Source: Sagittula marina
GTDB taxonomy: Bacteria > Pseudomonadota > Alphaproteobacteria > Rhodobacterales > Rhodobacteraceae
Direction: 5' to 3'
Length of the DNA: 64,000 nt
NCBI RefSeq assembly: GCF_014196795.1
Contig: NZ_JACIEJ010000003.1
Coordinates: 248,001 to 312,000 of the forward strand
Shown one piece after another: positions 51,972-60,806 of this stretch. Made by a program: the position numbers and the translations under genes. The notes under the pieces are model-generated. The model did no database searches. It was not told the DNA's origin and was given only the letters and a program-made list of their open reading frames with translations. Every line of letters starts with the position of its first letter. Position 1 is the stretch's first letter.

Positions 51972-52856
51972 ATGCTGACCGGACTGGAACATCTGCCACT
52001 AAACGGCCTGCGCGCATTTGAGGCGGCAGGGCGTCTGGGCAGTTTTCGGGCGGCCGCCGAAGAGATCGGTGTATCTCAGGGGGCCGTCGGGCAACACGTG
52101 CGCGGGTTGGAGGAAAAGCTCCGTACGGAACTGTTCGAGCGCCATCCACGCGGCGTGCGGCTGACCCGCTCGGGATGGCGGATGCATGCGCGGATGCAGC
52201 GTGCCTTTGAACACATGGAAGATGCGGTGGCGTCTTTGCATGAAGAGGACCGGCCGGTGCGGCTGGCGATACCCGGCGACCTTGCGGTGGGGTGGCTGGA
52301 CCCGCGCCGCGACCTGCTGCTGGCGGCGCTGCCGGGTCTGACCCTCGAAGTCACAACGCTTGAGGACGCGGAGGCGGATCTGGTGCTGATCGCCGGAGAG
52401 CCGCCGACAGGCATGGTGCCGATAGGCGCGGCGCTGTTCCCGTCAGAGATCGTCGCCGTAGCCAAACCCGGCGTTCTGGCAGAGGGGCGCGGTTTTGCGG
52501 GAGTGCATCTGTTGCACGATCATCGTGATCTTTGGCCTGCTTTTATCGAAGGCGTGCTGAAGCTGGGACGTCCGGCGCAGCTTGGCGGTTTGCGGCTGGG
52601 CGATCCCGAAGCGGCGCTGACCGGCGCGCTGACCGGGCAGGGCGTCGCCCTGGCCGAAATGCGGTCCGTCCGACATATGATAGAGACAGGACAGTTGGAA
52701 CGGGTCGAACCGGGGGCGCTGCGCAGTGGTGAAAACTATCGCCTGTGCGGTCCGGCTCAGACACTGGCACGCCCCGAGGTCCGGTCGTTGTTGGATTGGG
52801 TCACAGCAGAAATGGCGCAGGACAGCATGGCTGCACGCCTGAAGAAGAGTTCCTAG
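51972..52856 (+). CDS. LysR-family transcriptional regulator (GcvA-like)
   Basis: 294 residues from the ATG at 51972; a TTG at 51957 is in frame. The winged HTH is LNGLRAFEAAGRLGSFRAAAEEIGVSQGAVGQHVRGLEEKL in outline. The C-terminal effector domain follows (VRLAIPGDLAVGWL, GLRLGDPEAALTGALTGQGVALAEM). It resembles the GcvA/TrpI group. It is divergent from the sensor-kinase operon and lies 175 bp upstream of the TRAP binding-protein gene, so it may regulate either. Confidence 0.9.
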   Translation: MLTGLEHLPLNGLRAFEAAGRLGSFRAAAEEIGVSQGAVGQHVRGLEEKLRTELFERHPRGVRLTRSGWRMHARMQRAFEHMEDAVASLHEEDRPVRLAIPGDLAVGWLDPRRDLLLAALPGLTLEVTTLEDAEADLVLIAGEPPTGMVPIGAALFPSEIVAVAKPGVLAEGRGFAGVHLLHDHRDLWPAFIEGVLKLGRPAQLGGLRLGDPEAALTGALTGQGVALAEMRSVRHMIETGQLERVEPGALRSGENYRLCGPAQTLARPEVRSLLDWVTAEMAQDSMAARLKKSS

Positions 52857-53031
52857 GGCGGAATACACGCTCAAAGCATTTTTTCACCTATAATTCGGTC
52901 AAAAAAGCGCTCTGTCTCCGTAGCAGTGGGTATTCCCATGGTCGGACACGTTTTCTACGGTTCCCGGACTTTCAAGGAACCGCGCAAGGTGGGGAGCTTT
53001 GCGCAAGTTAACGAATCTGGGAGGATTCCAT

Positions 53032-54117
53032 ATGGATCGTCGTGCTTTCCTGCGCGCCTCGACTGTTGGCGCGGGTGCTGCTGCTGCCTCCACTCTGGCG
53101 GCGCCCGCCTACGCGCAGGGCAAACGTACTTTGACCATGGTCACCTCGTGGCCGCGCGGCTTTGCCGTTCTCGATGACGCCGCGACCTATCTGGAGCAGA
53201 TGGTGTCCGAGATGTCCGATGGCAATCTGACCATCGATAAAAAAGCCCCGGGCGAGCTGGTGGGCGCGCTGGAAGTCTTTGACGCCGTGTCCTCTGGCCA
53301 AGCTGACATGTACCATTCCGCCGACTACTATTTCGTTGGTCAGCATCCTGGTTATGCGTTCTTTACGGCCGTTCCGTTCGGCGGCACCGCGCAGGAAGTG
53401 ACAAACTGGTACTACCACGGTGGCGGCGAAGAGCTGCATGACGAACTGGGCATGATTTTCAACATGAAGGGCCTGAATGCGGGCAACTCCGGCTCGCAGT
53501 CCGGGGGGTGGTTCCGCAACGAGATCAAGTCCGCTGATGACTTCAACGGCCTGAAATTCCGGATGCCGGGCCTTGGCGGTCAGGTTCTGGGCAAGCTGGG
53601 CGCGTCGGTTCAGAACATCCCCGGCGGCGAGCTGTATCAGGCGCTGTCCTCGGGCGCCTTGGACGGTCTGGAATGGGTTGGCCCGATGGCCGATGAACGC
53701 GCGGGCTTTCAGGAAGTGGCGAAGATCTATTACACCGCCGGTTTCCACGAGCCGGGCTCTGCGCTGTCCGCGAACGTCAACCTTGATGTCTGGAACGACC
53801 TGACGCCGCAGCAGCAGGCGATCATGCGCTACGCCTCCATGGCGACCACCCACTACCAGCTGGCCGAAACGCTGGCCAACAACGGTGCCGCGCTGGCCCG
53901 CCTGCAAAGCCAGGGCGTCAAGACGCTGCAGTTCTCCGACGATGTGTGGGACGCGTTCGGCGCGGCCTCCAAGGAGGTCATGGACGAGAACATGAATGAC
54001 GAGCTGTTCGCCAAGATCCGCACCTCCTTTGAGGAGTCTCTGGCGAATTCCGCCGCGTGGATCAACAAGTCGGACAATTTCTACGTTCAGCAGCGCGTCC
54101 GCGTTCTGGGTCAGTAA
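53032..54117 (+). CDS. TRAP transporter substrate-binding protein (DctP family, TakP-like)
   Basis: 361 residues from the ATG at 53032 (GGGAGG upstream). A Tat-type signal peptide is visible (MDRRAFLRAS, then a hydrophobic Ala-rich stretch to AYAQ). DctP features include TMVTSWPRGF, APGELVGALEVFDAVSSGQ, a conserved Arg in GLKFRMPGLGGQVLGKLG and ELYQALSSGALDGLEW. Similarity in these blocks is to TakP, which binds 2-oxo acids as a dimer. The ligand cannot be fixed by eye. A terminator separates it from the permease genes, giving surplus binding protein. Confidence 0.92.
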   Translation: MDRRAFLRASTVGAGAAAASTLAAPAYAQGKRTLTMVTSWPRGFAVLDDAATYLEQMVSEMSDGNLTIDKKAPGELVGALEVFDAVSSGQADMYHSADYYFVGQHPGYAFFTAVPFGGTAQEVTNWYYHGGGEELHDELGMIFNMKGLNAGNSGSQSGGWFRNEIKSADDFNGLKFRMPGLGGQVLGKLGASVQNIPGGELYQALSSGALDGLEWVGPMADERAGFQEVAKIYYTAGFHEPGSALSANVNLDVWNDLTPQQQAIMRYASMATTHYQLAETLANNGAALARLQSQGVKTLQFSDDVWDAFGAASKEVMDENMNDELFAKIRTSFEESLANSAAWINKSDNFYVQQRVRVLGQ

Positions 54118-54136
54118 TCGTGACCTAAACATATGG

Positions 54137-54162
54137 AAGGCCCCCAAGGTGGGGGCCTTTTC
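54137..54162 (+). terminator. terminator between TRAP binding protein and permease genes
   Basis: Arms AAGGCCCCC (54137-54145) and GGGGGCCTT (54151-54159) with a five-base loop, followed by TT and a C. It likely attenuates transcription so that the binding protein is made in excess. Confidence 0.85.
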
Positions 54163-54254
54163 GCCGTGAGGTGAGCCTTGGCGACCTTTGGGGGCAGGGC
54201 AAGCACTCACCACGAACAATGCGAACGGGTCAACCGGCATAAGCGGGGGAAAAC

Positions 54255-55250
54255 ATGGACGAGACAGGCTCGCAGAACCTGATCGTGTGGATCGCGACCG
54301 AGATGGTCATGGCGATCGTACACATCCTGCAGGGGATCTGGATGGCCCTTGTCGGGCTGTTCACAGCCGTTACGGGCTGGCAGCCCACCTTGGCCGAGGG
54401 CGAGACGCCCATGATCAACGCGTTTCAGTGGATCGCCTGGGACGGCTCCGCCGAGGCGAAGCAATCGCTGATGACTTTCATCTATTATGGAGCGTCGTCC
54501 GAGTTCTTCTTCATCTGCTTTACCGCGTTTCTTGTCATCTTCCTGATCGGGATCTGGTCGAACCAGTTCCTGTGGGGGGTCGTTGTGGGGTTGGAATTCG
54601 TCGGCAACACCATCGGGCGCTTCTTTGCCTGGGCCGGGTTGCTGATGGTGGTGCAGCAGGTGATCATCGTCTTCATGCAGCGGATCTTTACCCGGCCGGA
54701 TATCGTGTTCGGATTTGGTCTGCCGTTGCAGTTCGACATCTCGTGGTATGCCGAAGAGCTGAAGCTTTTCAATGCCATGGTGGTGACGCTCTGCCTGACC
54801 TACACCTTTATCCAAGGCGGGCATGTGCGGGTCGATCTGGTGTATTCCGCCATCTCGTTCCGTGCCAAGCGGGTGATCGACATGATTGGCGCGATGATAT
54901 TCATGGTGCCAGTGGCGGTGCTGCTGTGGATGTACACGTGGTTCTTTATGTGGCGGTCGCTGATCGTGCCGAACCCGTCCGCCTCCGAAGAGCTCGACCG
55001 TCTGGTGATGAAGGCGCGCGCCCTGCGCTGGAACGTCGAGACCATCGGTTTCTCGCCCAACGGCTTTAACGGCTACTTCCTGTTCAAGATGCTCATGGTG
55101 CTCATGATTGCCCTGATCTTCATTCAGGCCTGGGCGTTCTTCTACCGCTCGTTCCTTGAATGGAAAGAAGGGCCTTCGAGCGAGGGAAAGTACCTCGACC
55201 AAGACGTGCTGGAACAGGGCGAAGAGCCCTACGACCACGCAGAATTCTGA
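54255..55250 (+). CDS. TRAP transporter small permease (DctQ type, extended)
   Basis: 331 residues, longer than the usual 160-200. Hydrophobic segments are at about 11-40, 78-100, 105-140, 170-190, 215-240 and 280-298. The DctQ core is recognised near residue 170 onwards (NAMVVTLCLTYTFIQGGHVRVDLVY, FRAKRVIDMIGAMIFMVPV, WMYTWFFMWRSL). The extra N-terminal hydrophobic region is characteristic of the TakQ-like subfamily. GGGGGA precedes the ATG. It is followed 13 bp later by the large permease. Confidence 0.88.
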   Translation: MDETGSQNLIVWIATEMVMAIVHILQGIWMALVGLFTAVTGWQPTLAEGETPMINAFQWIAWDGSAEAKQSLMTFIYYGASSEFFFICFTAFLVIFLIGIWSNQFLWGVVVGLEFVGNTIGRFFAWAGLLMVVQQVIIVFMQRIFTRPDIVFGFGLPLQFDISWYAEELKLFNAMVVTLCLTYTFIQGGHVRVDLVYSAISFRAKRVIDMIGAMIFMVPVAVLLWMYTWFFMWRSLIVPNPSASEELDRLVMKARALRWNVETIGFSPNGFNGYFLFKMLMVLMIALIFIQAWAFFYRSFLEWKEGPSSEGKYLDQDVLEQGEEPYDHAEF

Positions 55251-55263
55251 AAGGCTGACACAG

Positions 55264-57618
55264 ATGTTGTTTGGACTTGATGGCGTCGAGATCGGCCTGA
55301 TTATCGTCTTTCTCACGCTTTTTTCCGCGATCCTTTCCGGTTTTCCTGTGGCGTTTGCCATTGGTGGCGCCGGGATCATTTCCTTTGGCATCATTGCCGC
55401 GCTCGACAGCGCGGGGTTGCTGATCCATCAGGCCATCGACCAATCGTCGGATGCCTACAGCGCGTTGATCGCCGGCGGCGTTCCGGAAAAGGCCATTTCG
55501 GTCTTTCGCTACCCGGACCTGCCGCGCCTTGATCAGGCGCTTTTCCCGCGTGGCTGGGAATACGCCATGGACCGCAACCTGTCGTTCATCGTGAATCGCA
55601 TCAACGAGCGCGTCATTGCAGGCCAAAGCATCGAGACGCTGCTGGCGGTTCTGATGTTCGTCTTGATGGGGATCGTGCTGGAACGCTCAAAGATCGCGAA
55701 CGATCTGCTGACCACGATGGCCCGGGTCTTTGGCCCGCTGCCCGGCGGCCTGGCCGTGTCCATCGTTGTGGTCGGTGCTTTCCTTGCTGCTTCGACCGGG
55801 ATCGTGGGCGCGACCGTGGTGACAATGGGTCTGTTGGCTTTGCCCACGATGCTGCGCAACAACTATTCGCCGGAACTGGCCACAGGTGTGATTGCGGCGT
55901 CCGGAACCTTGGGGCAGATCATTCCGCCGTCCATCGTGATCGTCCTGCTGGGCACCTTGGCGGGGGATTTGTATTCCGCAGCTCAGGAAGAGCGTGCTGT
56001 GCTGGCGGGTTGCACAGATGCGCTGACCTACCTGGGCAAACCGGCGGTGGTCTCTGTCGGGACGTTGTTCCAGGCGGCGCTGGTGCCGGGCATCCTGTTG
56101 GCGGGGCTTTATGCGGCCTACGCGTTTGGCTACGCGATGCTGAACCCTGAAAAAGCACCAGCCGTGGAATTGGGCACCTCGACAAGCGAGCCTGTAACGC
56201 GGGGCGAAGCGTTTACATGGTTGCTCGGTGTTCCGGTCGCGCTGATCGTGGGTGCGGTCCTGCTGGGCCAGATTGGTCTGGTGGGCACTCAGTCCACGGA
56301 CGTTTCCAGCTTTTCTGATCAAAGCGAGTCTGCCTCATTACGCACTCAGGTCTCGCCGCAGTGTCAGGAGTCGATGATCGAGCTCCACGGGCAAACCGCG
56401 TGGGATGCCGCCGTTGCAGAGCAGGCGGCGATCGAAGCGTCCGGCGGCGTACAGCAAAGCGTTGCGCGCAGCGCCGAGCAGATCGAAGAACTCCGCACCG
56501 CAAAAATCTCCGACGCTGCGCCGATTGGTCTGGGAATTGCCACGTTGACGGTGATCTTTGGCCTGATCCTGGCCTTTGCACGGGGTGTGTCACCGTCGGC
56601 CAATCCGCGTCGGTTGCAGATCGGTGCCGCTGGTCTGGTGCTCGGGCTGCTGGTTGACTGGCTGTTCATTGCGCCGACCACGTCCTCCGGGGCAACCGTG
56701 ATCGCGATGCTGATTCCATGGGCGATCACGCTCTATGGCGTCATCTTTGCCATGGGCATCCTGTCTAGGAACGAACTGTTGCGCGTCGTCTTCCCGCCGC
56801 TGATCCTGATTGTTGCTGTGCTTGGCTCCATCCTTGGCGGCATCACCAATCCGACGCCTGCTGCGGCGCTGGGTGCGGCGGGGGCGATCATGCTGGCGGC
56901 GTATCGTAGATTGGCCGAAGAGGACCGCTCGCCCAAGGTGATCTTGTGGTCCACGTTGGCTGTGGTGCTGCTGATCCTGGTGGGCGTGAACTTTGACCTG
57001 CGCATCAATACAGAGAGCGTCAGCGCCGAAAGCTGGATTGCCTTCTTCTTTGCCAATGCCCTGTGGCTTTATGCGCTGTTTGGGTTGCTGTTCAGCTGCT
57101 GGGTCTTGTTCAAGGCCGGTGTTCTGACACCAGCGGTGCGGGAAACGGCCAAGGTGACCTCGATGGTGTTCACCATCCTGATCGCCTCGCAGCTGTTGAA
57201 CCTGGTGGTGATTTCGTTTGGGGGGGAGCACTACATTCAGGACTTCCTGCGCAGCTTTGACAATGTCTGGACGGTGTTCATCATCGTGATGATCGTGCTG
57301 TTTGTTCTGGGTTTCGTGCTGGATTTCCTTGAGATCATCTACATCGTGGTGCCCATCGTCGGGCCGGTGATCTACGGGGCGCATTTTGACCCGAAGTGGG
57401 TGACGATCATGATCGCGGTGAACCTGCAAACGTCTTTCCTGACACCGCCCTTTGGTTTCGCGCTGTTCTACCTGCGCGGCGTTGCGCCCAAGGAGGTTAC
57501 CACTGGCCACATCTATCGCGGCGTGATCCCGTTTGTGTTGATTCAGGTGTTCGGGCTGCTGTTGCTGGCGCTGTTCCCAGGAATTGTAACCATCGTGCCG
57601 AATCTTCTTGGCGGCTGA
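55264..57618 (+). CDS. TRAP transporter large permease (DctM type, oversized)
   Basis: 784 residues; the usual DctM is about 425. Core blocks are recognisable: FSAILSGFPVAFAIGG at the N-terminus, VLMFVLMGIVLERSKIANDLL, GGLAVSIVVVGAFLAASTGIVGATVVTMG, GTLGQIIPPSIVIVLLG and, near the C-terminus, LGFVLDFLEIIYIVVPIVGPV and LQTSFLTPPFGFALFYLRG. Two insertions stand out: about residues 55-120 (soluble, SDAYSALIAGGVPEKAISVF) and about 340-420 (soluble, Gln/Glu/Ala-rich with CQESMIELHGQTAWDAAV), with extra membrane helices after the second. Large forms like this occur with TakP-like binding proteins. The upstream start near 55156 was rejected as overlapping dctQ. Confidence 0.9.
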   Translation: MLFGLDGVEIGLIIVFLTLFSAILSGFPVAFAIGGAGIISFGIIAALDSAGLLIHQAIDQSSDAYSALIAGGVPEKAISVFRYPDLPRLDQALFPRGWEYAMDRNLSFIVNRINERVIAGQSIETLLAVLMFVLMGIVLERSKIANDLLTTMARVFGPLPGGLAVSIVVVGAFLAASTGIVGATVVTMGLLALPTMLRNNYSPELATGVIAASGTLGQIIPPSIVIVLLGTLAGDLYSAAQEERAVLAGCTDALTYLGKPAVVSVGTLFQAALVPGILLAGLYAAYAFGYAMLNPEKAPAVELGTSTSEPVTRGEAFTWLLGVPVALIVGAVLLGQIGLVGTQSTDVSSFSDQSESASLRTQVSPQCQESMIELHGQTAWDAAVAEQAAIEASGGVQQSVARSAEQIEELRTAKISDAAPIGLGIATLTVIFGLILAFARGVSPSANPRRLQIGAAGLVLGLLVDWLFIAPTTSSGATVIAMLIPWAITLYGVIFAMGILSRNELLRVVFPPLILIVAVLGSILGGITNPTPAAALGAAGAIMLAAYRRLAEEDRSPKVILWSTLAVVLLILVGVNFDLRINTESVSAESWIAFFFANALWLYALFGLLFSCWVLFKAGVLTPAVRETAKVTSMVFTILIASQLLNLVVISFGGEHYIQDFLRSFDNVWTVFIIVMIVLFVLGFVLDFLEIIYIVVPIVGPVIYGAHFDPKWVTIMIAVNLQTSFLTPPFGFALFYLRGVAPKEVTTGHIYRGVIPFVLIQVFGLLLLALFPGIVTIVPNLLGG

Positions 57619-57642
57619 GACAAGGCGCAGTTTCGGATGAGG

Positions 57643-57669
57643 AGGGCGTGCCGTAGGGCGCGCCCTTTT
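57643..57669 (+). terminator. intrinsic terminator after the TRAP operon
   Basis: Ten-base arms AGGGCGTGCC (57643-57652) and GGCGCGCCCT (57657-57666), one G-U pair, loop GTAG, then TTT. Confidence 0.8.
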
Positions 57670-58095
57670 CGCATCAGGGCCACTGGTATGGCGGGCGTTC
57701 CTATGCGTTTGGGGAAAGCCGTTTAGCCCGGCGCGACTATGACCGGGACAGCGCCGCCGCAACTTGTCCTGAACTTGGGTGTCCGCGCCCTCTGAACGCA
57801 GGCAAGCGGTTAGCTTCTTGGAGGAGACGGGCAAACCTCGCTGGAAGGGTACGATTTTAGCGAGCCACTTAGCGAGCCACGTTGAAGTGTTCGCTGGAGG
57901 ATGAAGGCCCCCTGACTGCGCATAGCTCAACGGACGGTTTGGCACGGTCCCGAACTGCGGTCAGCGGCTCATCGAGGAAGGTTGATGACAACCGCCACTA
58001 ACACCTATCTGCGAATGAGTTGCGCGGTCCGCAGTGTCGTTTTCCGAATGGCGGCAGTTGCTACTTCATCGGGAAAAAGCGCCGTTTGCCAAATG
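57670..58095. other. gene-free stretch downstream of the TRAP operon, with a 12-bp tandem duplication
   Basis: About 425 bp between convergent genes. TTAGCGAGCCAC occurs twice in direct tandem at 57857-57868 and 57869-57880. I see no RNA gene, and the open frame on the plus strand is antisense to the arginyltransferase. Confidence 0.45.
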
Positions 58096-58908
58096 TCAGC
58101 TGCGACTGTTGGGGATGGAGATATTGGCAACCTGTTCGGCAATGGGCGCAGTGGACAGAGGGTGCGTGTCTTCCTCGAAATCTTCGGGTTTGTTCAGCGC
58201 CTGCCATTGACCGCGATGATAGATTTCCAGCCCGGAGAACTGCGCCTTGTATCCCATCTTTTCCGATCCCGGCACCCAGTAACCAAGGTAAACATAGGGC
58301 AAGCCGGTTTCCTGCGCGATGGCTATGTGGTCAAGGATCATCCAGGTGCCCAGAGAGTTTTTCTGATGTTCAGGATCGTAGAACGAATACACCATCGACA
58401 GCCCGTCATCGAGCATGTCCGTCAGGCAGGTGGCGATCAGCGCGCCGCTTTCACGGTCGAGATACTCGACGACGCGGGACCGGATCGGCGTTTCTTCGAC
58501 CATGGCCGCGAATTCGAACACATCCATATCCGCCATGCCGCCATCTGCATGGCGGGTGTCCAGATAGCGGCGGAAAAGGTTGTACTGCTCTTCTGTCGCC
58601 CAGGGAGAGGTCGCGCGCCGTTCCAGATGGGTGTTTTTCTTCAGCGTGCGTTTTTGCGAGCGGGTGGCCACGAATTTGGACACGTCGATGCGCGCCGACA
58701 TGCAGGCAGAGCACTCCGCGCACGACGGGCGGTAAAGCACGTTCTGTGACCGGCGAAACCCCTGTTTGGAGAGGGAATCGTTCAGTTTCTGCGCGGTATC
58801 GCCTTGCAGAGCGGTGAACAATTTCCGCTCCATCCGGCCATCCAAGTAGGGGCAGGGCTGAGGAGCTGTGACATAGAACTGCGGAGCGAGGGGCAGCGAA
58901 TGGCGCAT
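58096..58908 (-). CDS. bpt: arginyl/leucyl-tRNA-protein transferase (Bpt/Ate family)
   Basis: 270 residues. The family begins with [22 protein letters not shown], then the Cys-rich [18 protein letters not shown], the central GIFRRY-like [17 protein letters not shown] and the GNAT-like end [36 protein letters not shown]. It transfers Leu from tRNA to N-terminal acidic residues in the N-degron pathway. The first Cys motif (PCPYL) and CAECSACMS are intact. Start at 58908 is supported by length. Confidence 0.95.
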   Translation of the reverse strand: MRHSLPLAPQFYVTAPQPCPYLDGRMERKLFTALQGDTAQKLNDSLSKQGFRRSQNVLYRPSCAECSACMSARIDVSKFVATRSQKRTLKKNTHLERRATSPWATEEQYNLFRRYLDTRHADGGMADMDVFEFAAMVEETPIRSRVVEYLDRESGALIATCLTDMLDDGLSMVYSFYDPEHQKNSLGTWMILDHIAIAQETGLPYVYLGYWVPGSEKMGYKAQFSGLEIYHRGQWQALNKPEDFEEDTHPLSTAPIAEQVANISIPNSRS

Positions 58909-58984
58909 GGTCTTGGCTTATCCGAACCTGTTTAACGAAACGGTAACAACGAAGCGGTGCGCCGCCAACCCCTCTGAACGCCAG

Positions 58985-59009
58985 AAGGCCCCGTGATGGG
59001 GGCCTTTCT
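58985..59009. terminator. hairpin between the RDD gene and bpt
   Basis: Arms AAGGCCCC (58985-58992) and GGGGCCTT (58999-59006) with a six-base loop. The T-rich side faces the plus strand although the flanking genes are on the minus strand, so its role as terminator of the RDD gene is uncertain. Confidence 0.45.
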
Positions 59010-59066
59010 GTACATAGAGTTAACGGCTGCCGGACCAACGCAGCGGTTTTTAGAGAGTTCCAAAGC

Positions 59067-59510
59067 TCAGGCGCGACGATTCAGCATGACGGTGCCCAGC
59101 ACCATATCGGTCAGCCCGCGGCCACGCTCATCGACGAACATCAAGATCACCGATCCGATCTGAACGATCACCATGGACATGGCGACCATATAACCGAGGA
59201 CGTGCAGCATGGCCTGAACCGGGCTGAGCCGCATCCCTTCAGCGTCGCGCAGCTCAATCGCCATCAGGCGCATCCCCCACGTGGCAGACCCACCAGAGAT
59301 CGTCATCCAGCGATAGAGAAAACCAACCACCAGCCAGATAACGGGAATGAAAAACAACCCGACGATCGTAACGGTGCTGATGACGGCGGTCACAATGCCG
59401 ATGAGAATGATATCGGCCACCCATGCGACGCCGCGCTTTGCGGTGACGCCTTCGTAGAACCCGGCCTGTCGCTCTGGGTCGGGCAAATGGCTGGTGGGTT
59501 CGTAGTACAT
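59067..59510 (-). CDS. RDD family membrane protein
   Basis: 147 residues from the ATG at 59510 (GAGGG nine bases upstream). RDD domain: GFYEGVTAKRGVAWVADIILI (Arg and Asp of the first helix), two further helices (about 45-75 and 105-130) and the SATWGMRLMAIELRD motif. The family is made of small integral membrane proteins, some proposed as ion or solute carriers; function here unknown. It lies 63 bp downstream of the DUF2852 gene and may be co-transcribed. Confidence 0.88.
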   Translation of the reverse strand: MYYEPTSHLPDPERQAGFYEGVTAKRGVAWVADIILIGIVTAVISTVTIVGLFFIPVIWLVVGFLYRWMTISGGSATWGMRLMAIELRDAEGMRLSPVQAMLHVLGYMVAMSMVIVQIGSVILMFVDERGRGLTDMVLGTVMLNRRA

Positions 59511-59573
59511 GATTATGTCCCTCGGATCAGGCGTGGGGGCAGGGCCGTCATCGGCCCCACCCGTCAAGTCAAT

Positions 59574-60008
59574 TTAGGCAGCTTCTGTGTCTTTTGCCAT
59601 CTCGGCGGCGCGCTTTTCGCGATCCTCCATGAACTGGTCGAATTCGGTTTTGTCCTTGGCTTCGCGCAGACGCTCGAGGAAGGCTTCAAAGGCTTCCTGC
59701 TCGTTTTGCAGGCGCTGCAGCGTGTCGGCCTTGTAAGCGTCAAAGGCGCTGTTGCCAGAAGGTTTCATCGCCGACCAAGCGGTGTGACGACTGGTGGTGC
59801 GTGCGGTGCGATTGCAGCCTTTGCCAAACATGCGTTTACTCCAGATCATATATGCCAGAAGGGCAGCGCCCACGGGCCAGAAAATAATGAACCCAAGTAC
59901 CATGGCCGCGATCCAGGCAGCTTTGCCCTTGTGATCCAGCCAAGCCTCGGTCCGGGTGAGCCAGCCGGCGTTGGCGGGCAGAGTGGACTGATATGCGGCG
60001 GTGGTCAT
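59574..60008 (-). CDS. DUF2852 domain protein
   Basis: 144 residues from the ATG at 60008 (GGAGACAC just upstream). One strongly hydrophobic helix (about 29-55: GKAAWIAAMVLGFIIFWPVG) is followed by a basic Arg-rich linker and an amphipathic, Glu/Lys-rich helix (LQRLQNEQEAFEAFLERLREAKDKTEF) that looks like a coiled coil. DUF2852 is known from alphaproteobacteria and has no assigned function. The promoter has a sigma-32-like form flanked by two copies of a palindromic operator. Confidence 0.82.
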   Translation of the reverse strand: MTTAAYQSTLPANAGWLTRTEAWLDHKGKAAWIAAMVLGFIIFWPVGAALLAYMIWSKRMFGKGCNRTARTTSRHTAWSAMKPSGNSAFDAYKADTLQRLQNEQEAFEAFLERLREAKDKTEFDQFMEDREKRAAEMAKDTEAA

Positions 60009-60030
60009 GTGTGTCTCCGTTTGTGTTTCA

Positions 60031-60049
60031 ATGTGAATGCGTTTCACAT
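60031..60049. promoter_or_regulatory. operator copy 1 upstream of the DUF2852 gene
   Basis: ATGTGAA-TGCGT-TTCACAT, a perfect 7-bp inverted repeat with a 5-bp centre, lies at the predicted transcription start. The spacing (N7 between TGTGA and TCACA) does not fit CRP (N6). Confidence 0.55.
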
Positions 60050-60055
60050 CATAGG

Positions 60056-60084
60056 AGATCGGGATTGTCCGGCGGTCTTTCAAG
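60056..60084 (-). promoter_or_regulatory. sigma-32 (RpoH)-like promoter of the DUF2852 gene
   Basis: On the minus strand, CTTGAAA (60084-60078) is followed after 14 bp by CCCGATCT (60063-60056). This is close to the heat-shock pattern CTTGAAA-N(11-16)-CCCCATNT. The start would lie near 60049. Confidence 0.5.
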
Positions 60085-60089
60085 TGATG

Positions 60090-60108
60090 ATGTGAATGTT
60101 TTTTACAT
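60090..60108. promoter_or_regulatory. operator copy 2 upstream of the DUF2852 gene
   Basis: ATGTGAA-TGTTT-TTTACAT matches copy 1 at 16 of 19 positions. It lies just upstream of the -35 element, with the two centres 59 bp apart. Confidence 0.5.
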
Positions 60109-60214
60109 TAAGCGTCGATTGAAGTTGAAAAGCATTTAGGAACAATGGGTAAGCCTGTATATTAAGGCTTCGAAAACTGATGATTTATATGAAAACCAAC
60201 AGGAAAATTGCGCC

Positions 60215-60712
60215 TCAGCACGTGGGCGGAGGCGAATTGGCGCTCTCTTCCGTGAAATCGGCAGTCTCCGCACCGGTCAAAGTCATCAGCACTGTCGGAG
60301 GCACGTCGAACAGGTGGCGCGGTGTGCCTGCGGCGGCCCAAACTACGTCGAAGTCCAGCAAGCGCGGGTCGAGCCACGCGCGGATCGGGTTCAGGTGGCC
60401 CAATGGCGAGACACCGCCGATGGCAAACCCCGTTTGTGCCCGGATCAGCGCCGCGTCGGCCTTGCCCAGCGGTTCACCGGCCACCAGCGTAGCCTTTTCG
60501 GCACTGACCCGATTGCCGCCAGCGGTCAGGAACAGCACCGCCTCGCCCGATGTTTCCGCGCGAAAGATGATGGATTTGGCGATTTGATCAAGGTGACACC
60601 CGACGGTGTCGGCGGCCTCCTGGGCGGTGCGGGCCTTGTCGACTTCGCGGATATCAGAGGCCAGGCTGGCGGCCTCGATAGCGGCGCGGACACGTTTGAG
60701 ACTTTTGGACAT
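60215..60712 (-). CDS. YbaK/EbsC-family aminoacyl-tRNA deacylase
   Basis: 165 residues. YbaK domain: CHLDQIAKSIIFRAETSGEAVLFLTAGGNRVS (conserved Lys), GFAIGGVSPLGHL (the GxxxP loop) and the C-terminal FDVVWAAAGTPRHLFDV. The family hydrolyses mischarged tRNAs such as Cys-tRNA(Pro) or acts on free aminoacyl-tRNAs; the exact substrate here is not known. It is divergent from glnE with 94 bp between starts. Confidence 0.92.
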   Translation of the reverse strand: MSKSLKRVRAAIEAASLASDIREVDKARTAQEAADTVGCHLDQIAKSIIFRAETSGEAVLFLTAGGNRVSAEKATLVAGEPLGKADAALIRAQTGFAIGGVSPLGHLNPIRAWLDPRLLDFDVVWAAAGTPRHLFDVPPTVLMTLTGAETADFTEESANSPPPTC

Positions 60713-60806
60713 GGCTTACCTTTTGCAGACACTTCTATGCGGCAGATGGGTTGTCGCAGGGCAGCCGGGGCTTGCCAAGGGCGGGCGGGCATGTCCATTT
60801 GCCGCT

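Noticed and set aside
57982-58749. A 255-codon open frame on the plus strand over bpt
   Set aside because: It is antisense to the arginyltransferase, whose motifs are unambiguous on the minus strand, and it has no ribosome site or domain.
60031-60049. A CRP/FNR binding site
   Set aside because: TGTGA and TCACA are separated by seven bases instead of six, and FNR-type TTGAT-N4-ATCAA is absent.
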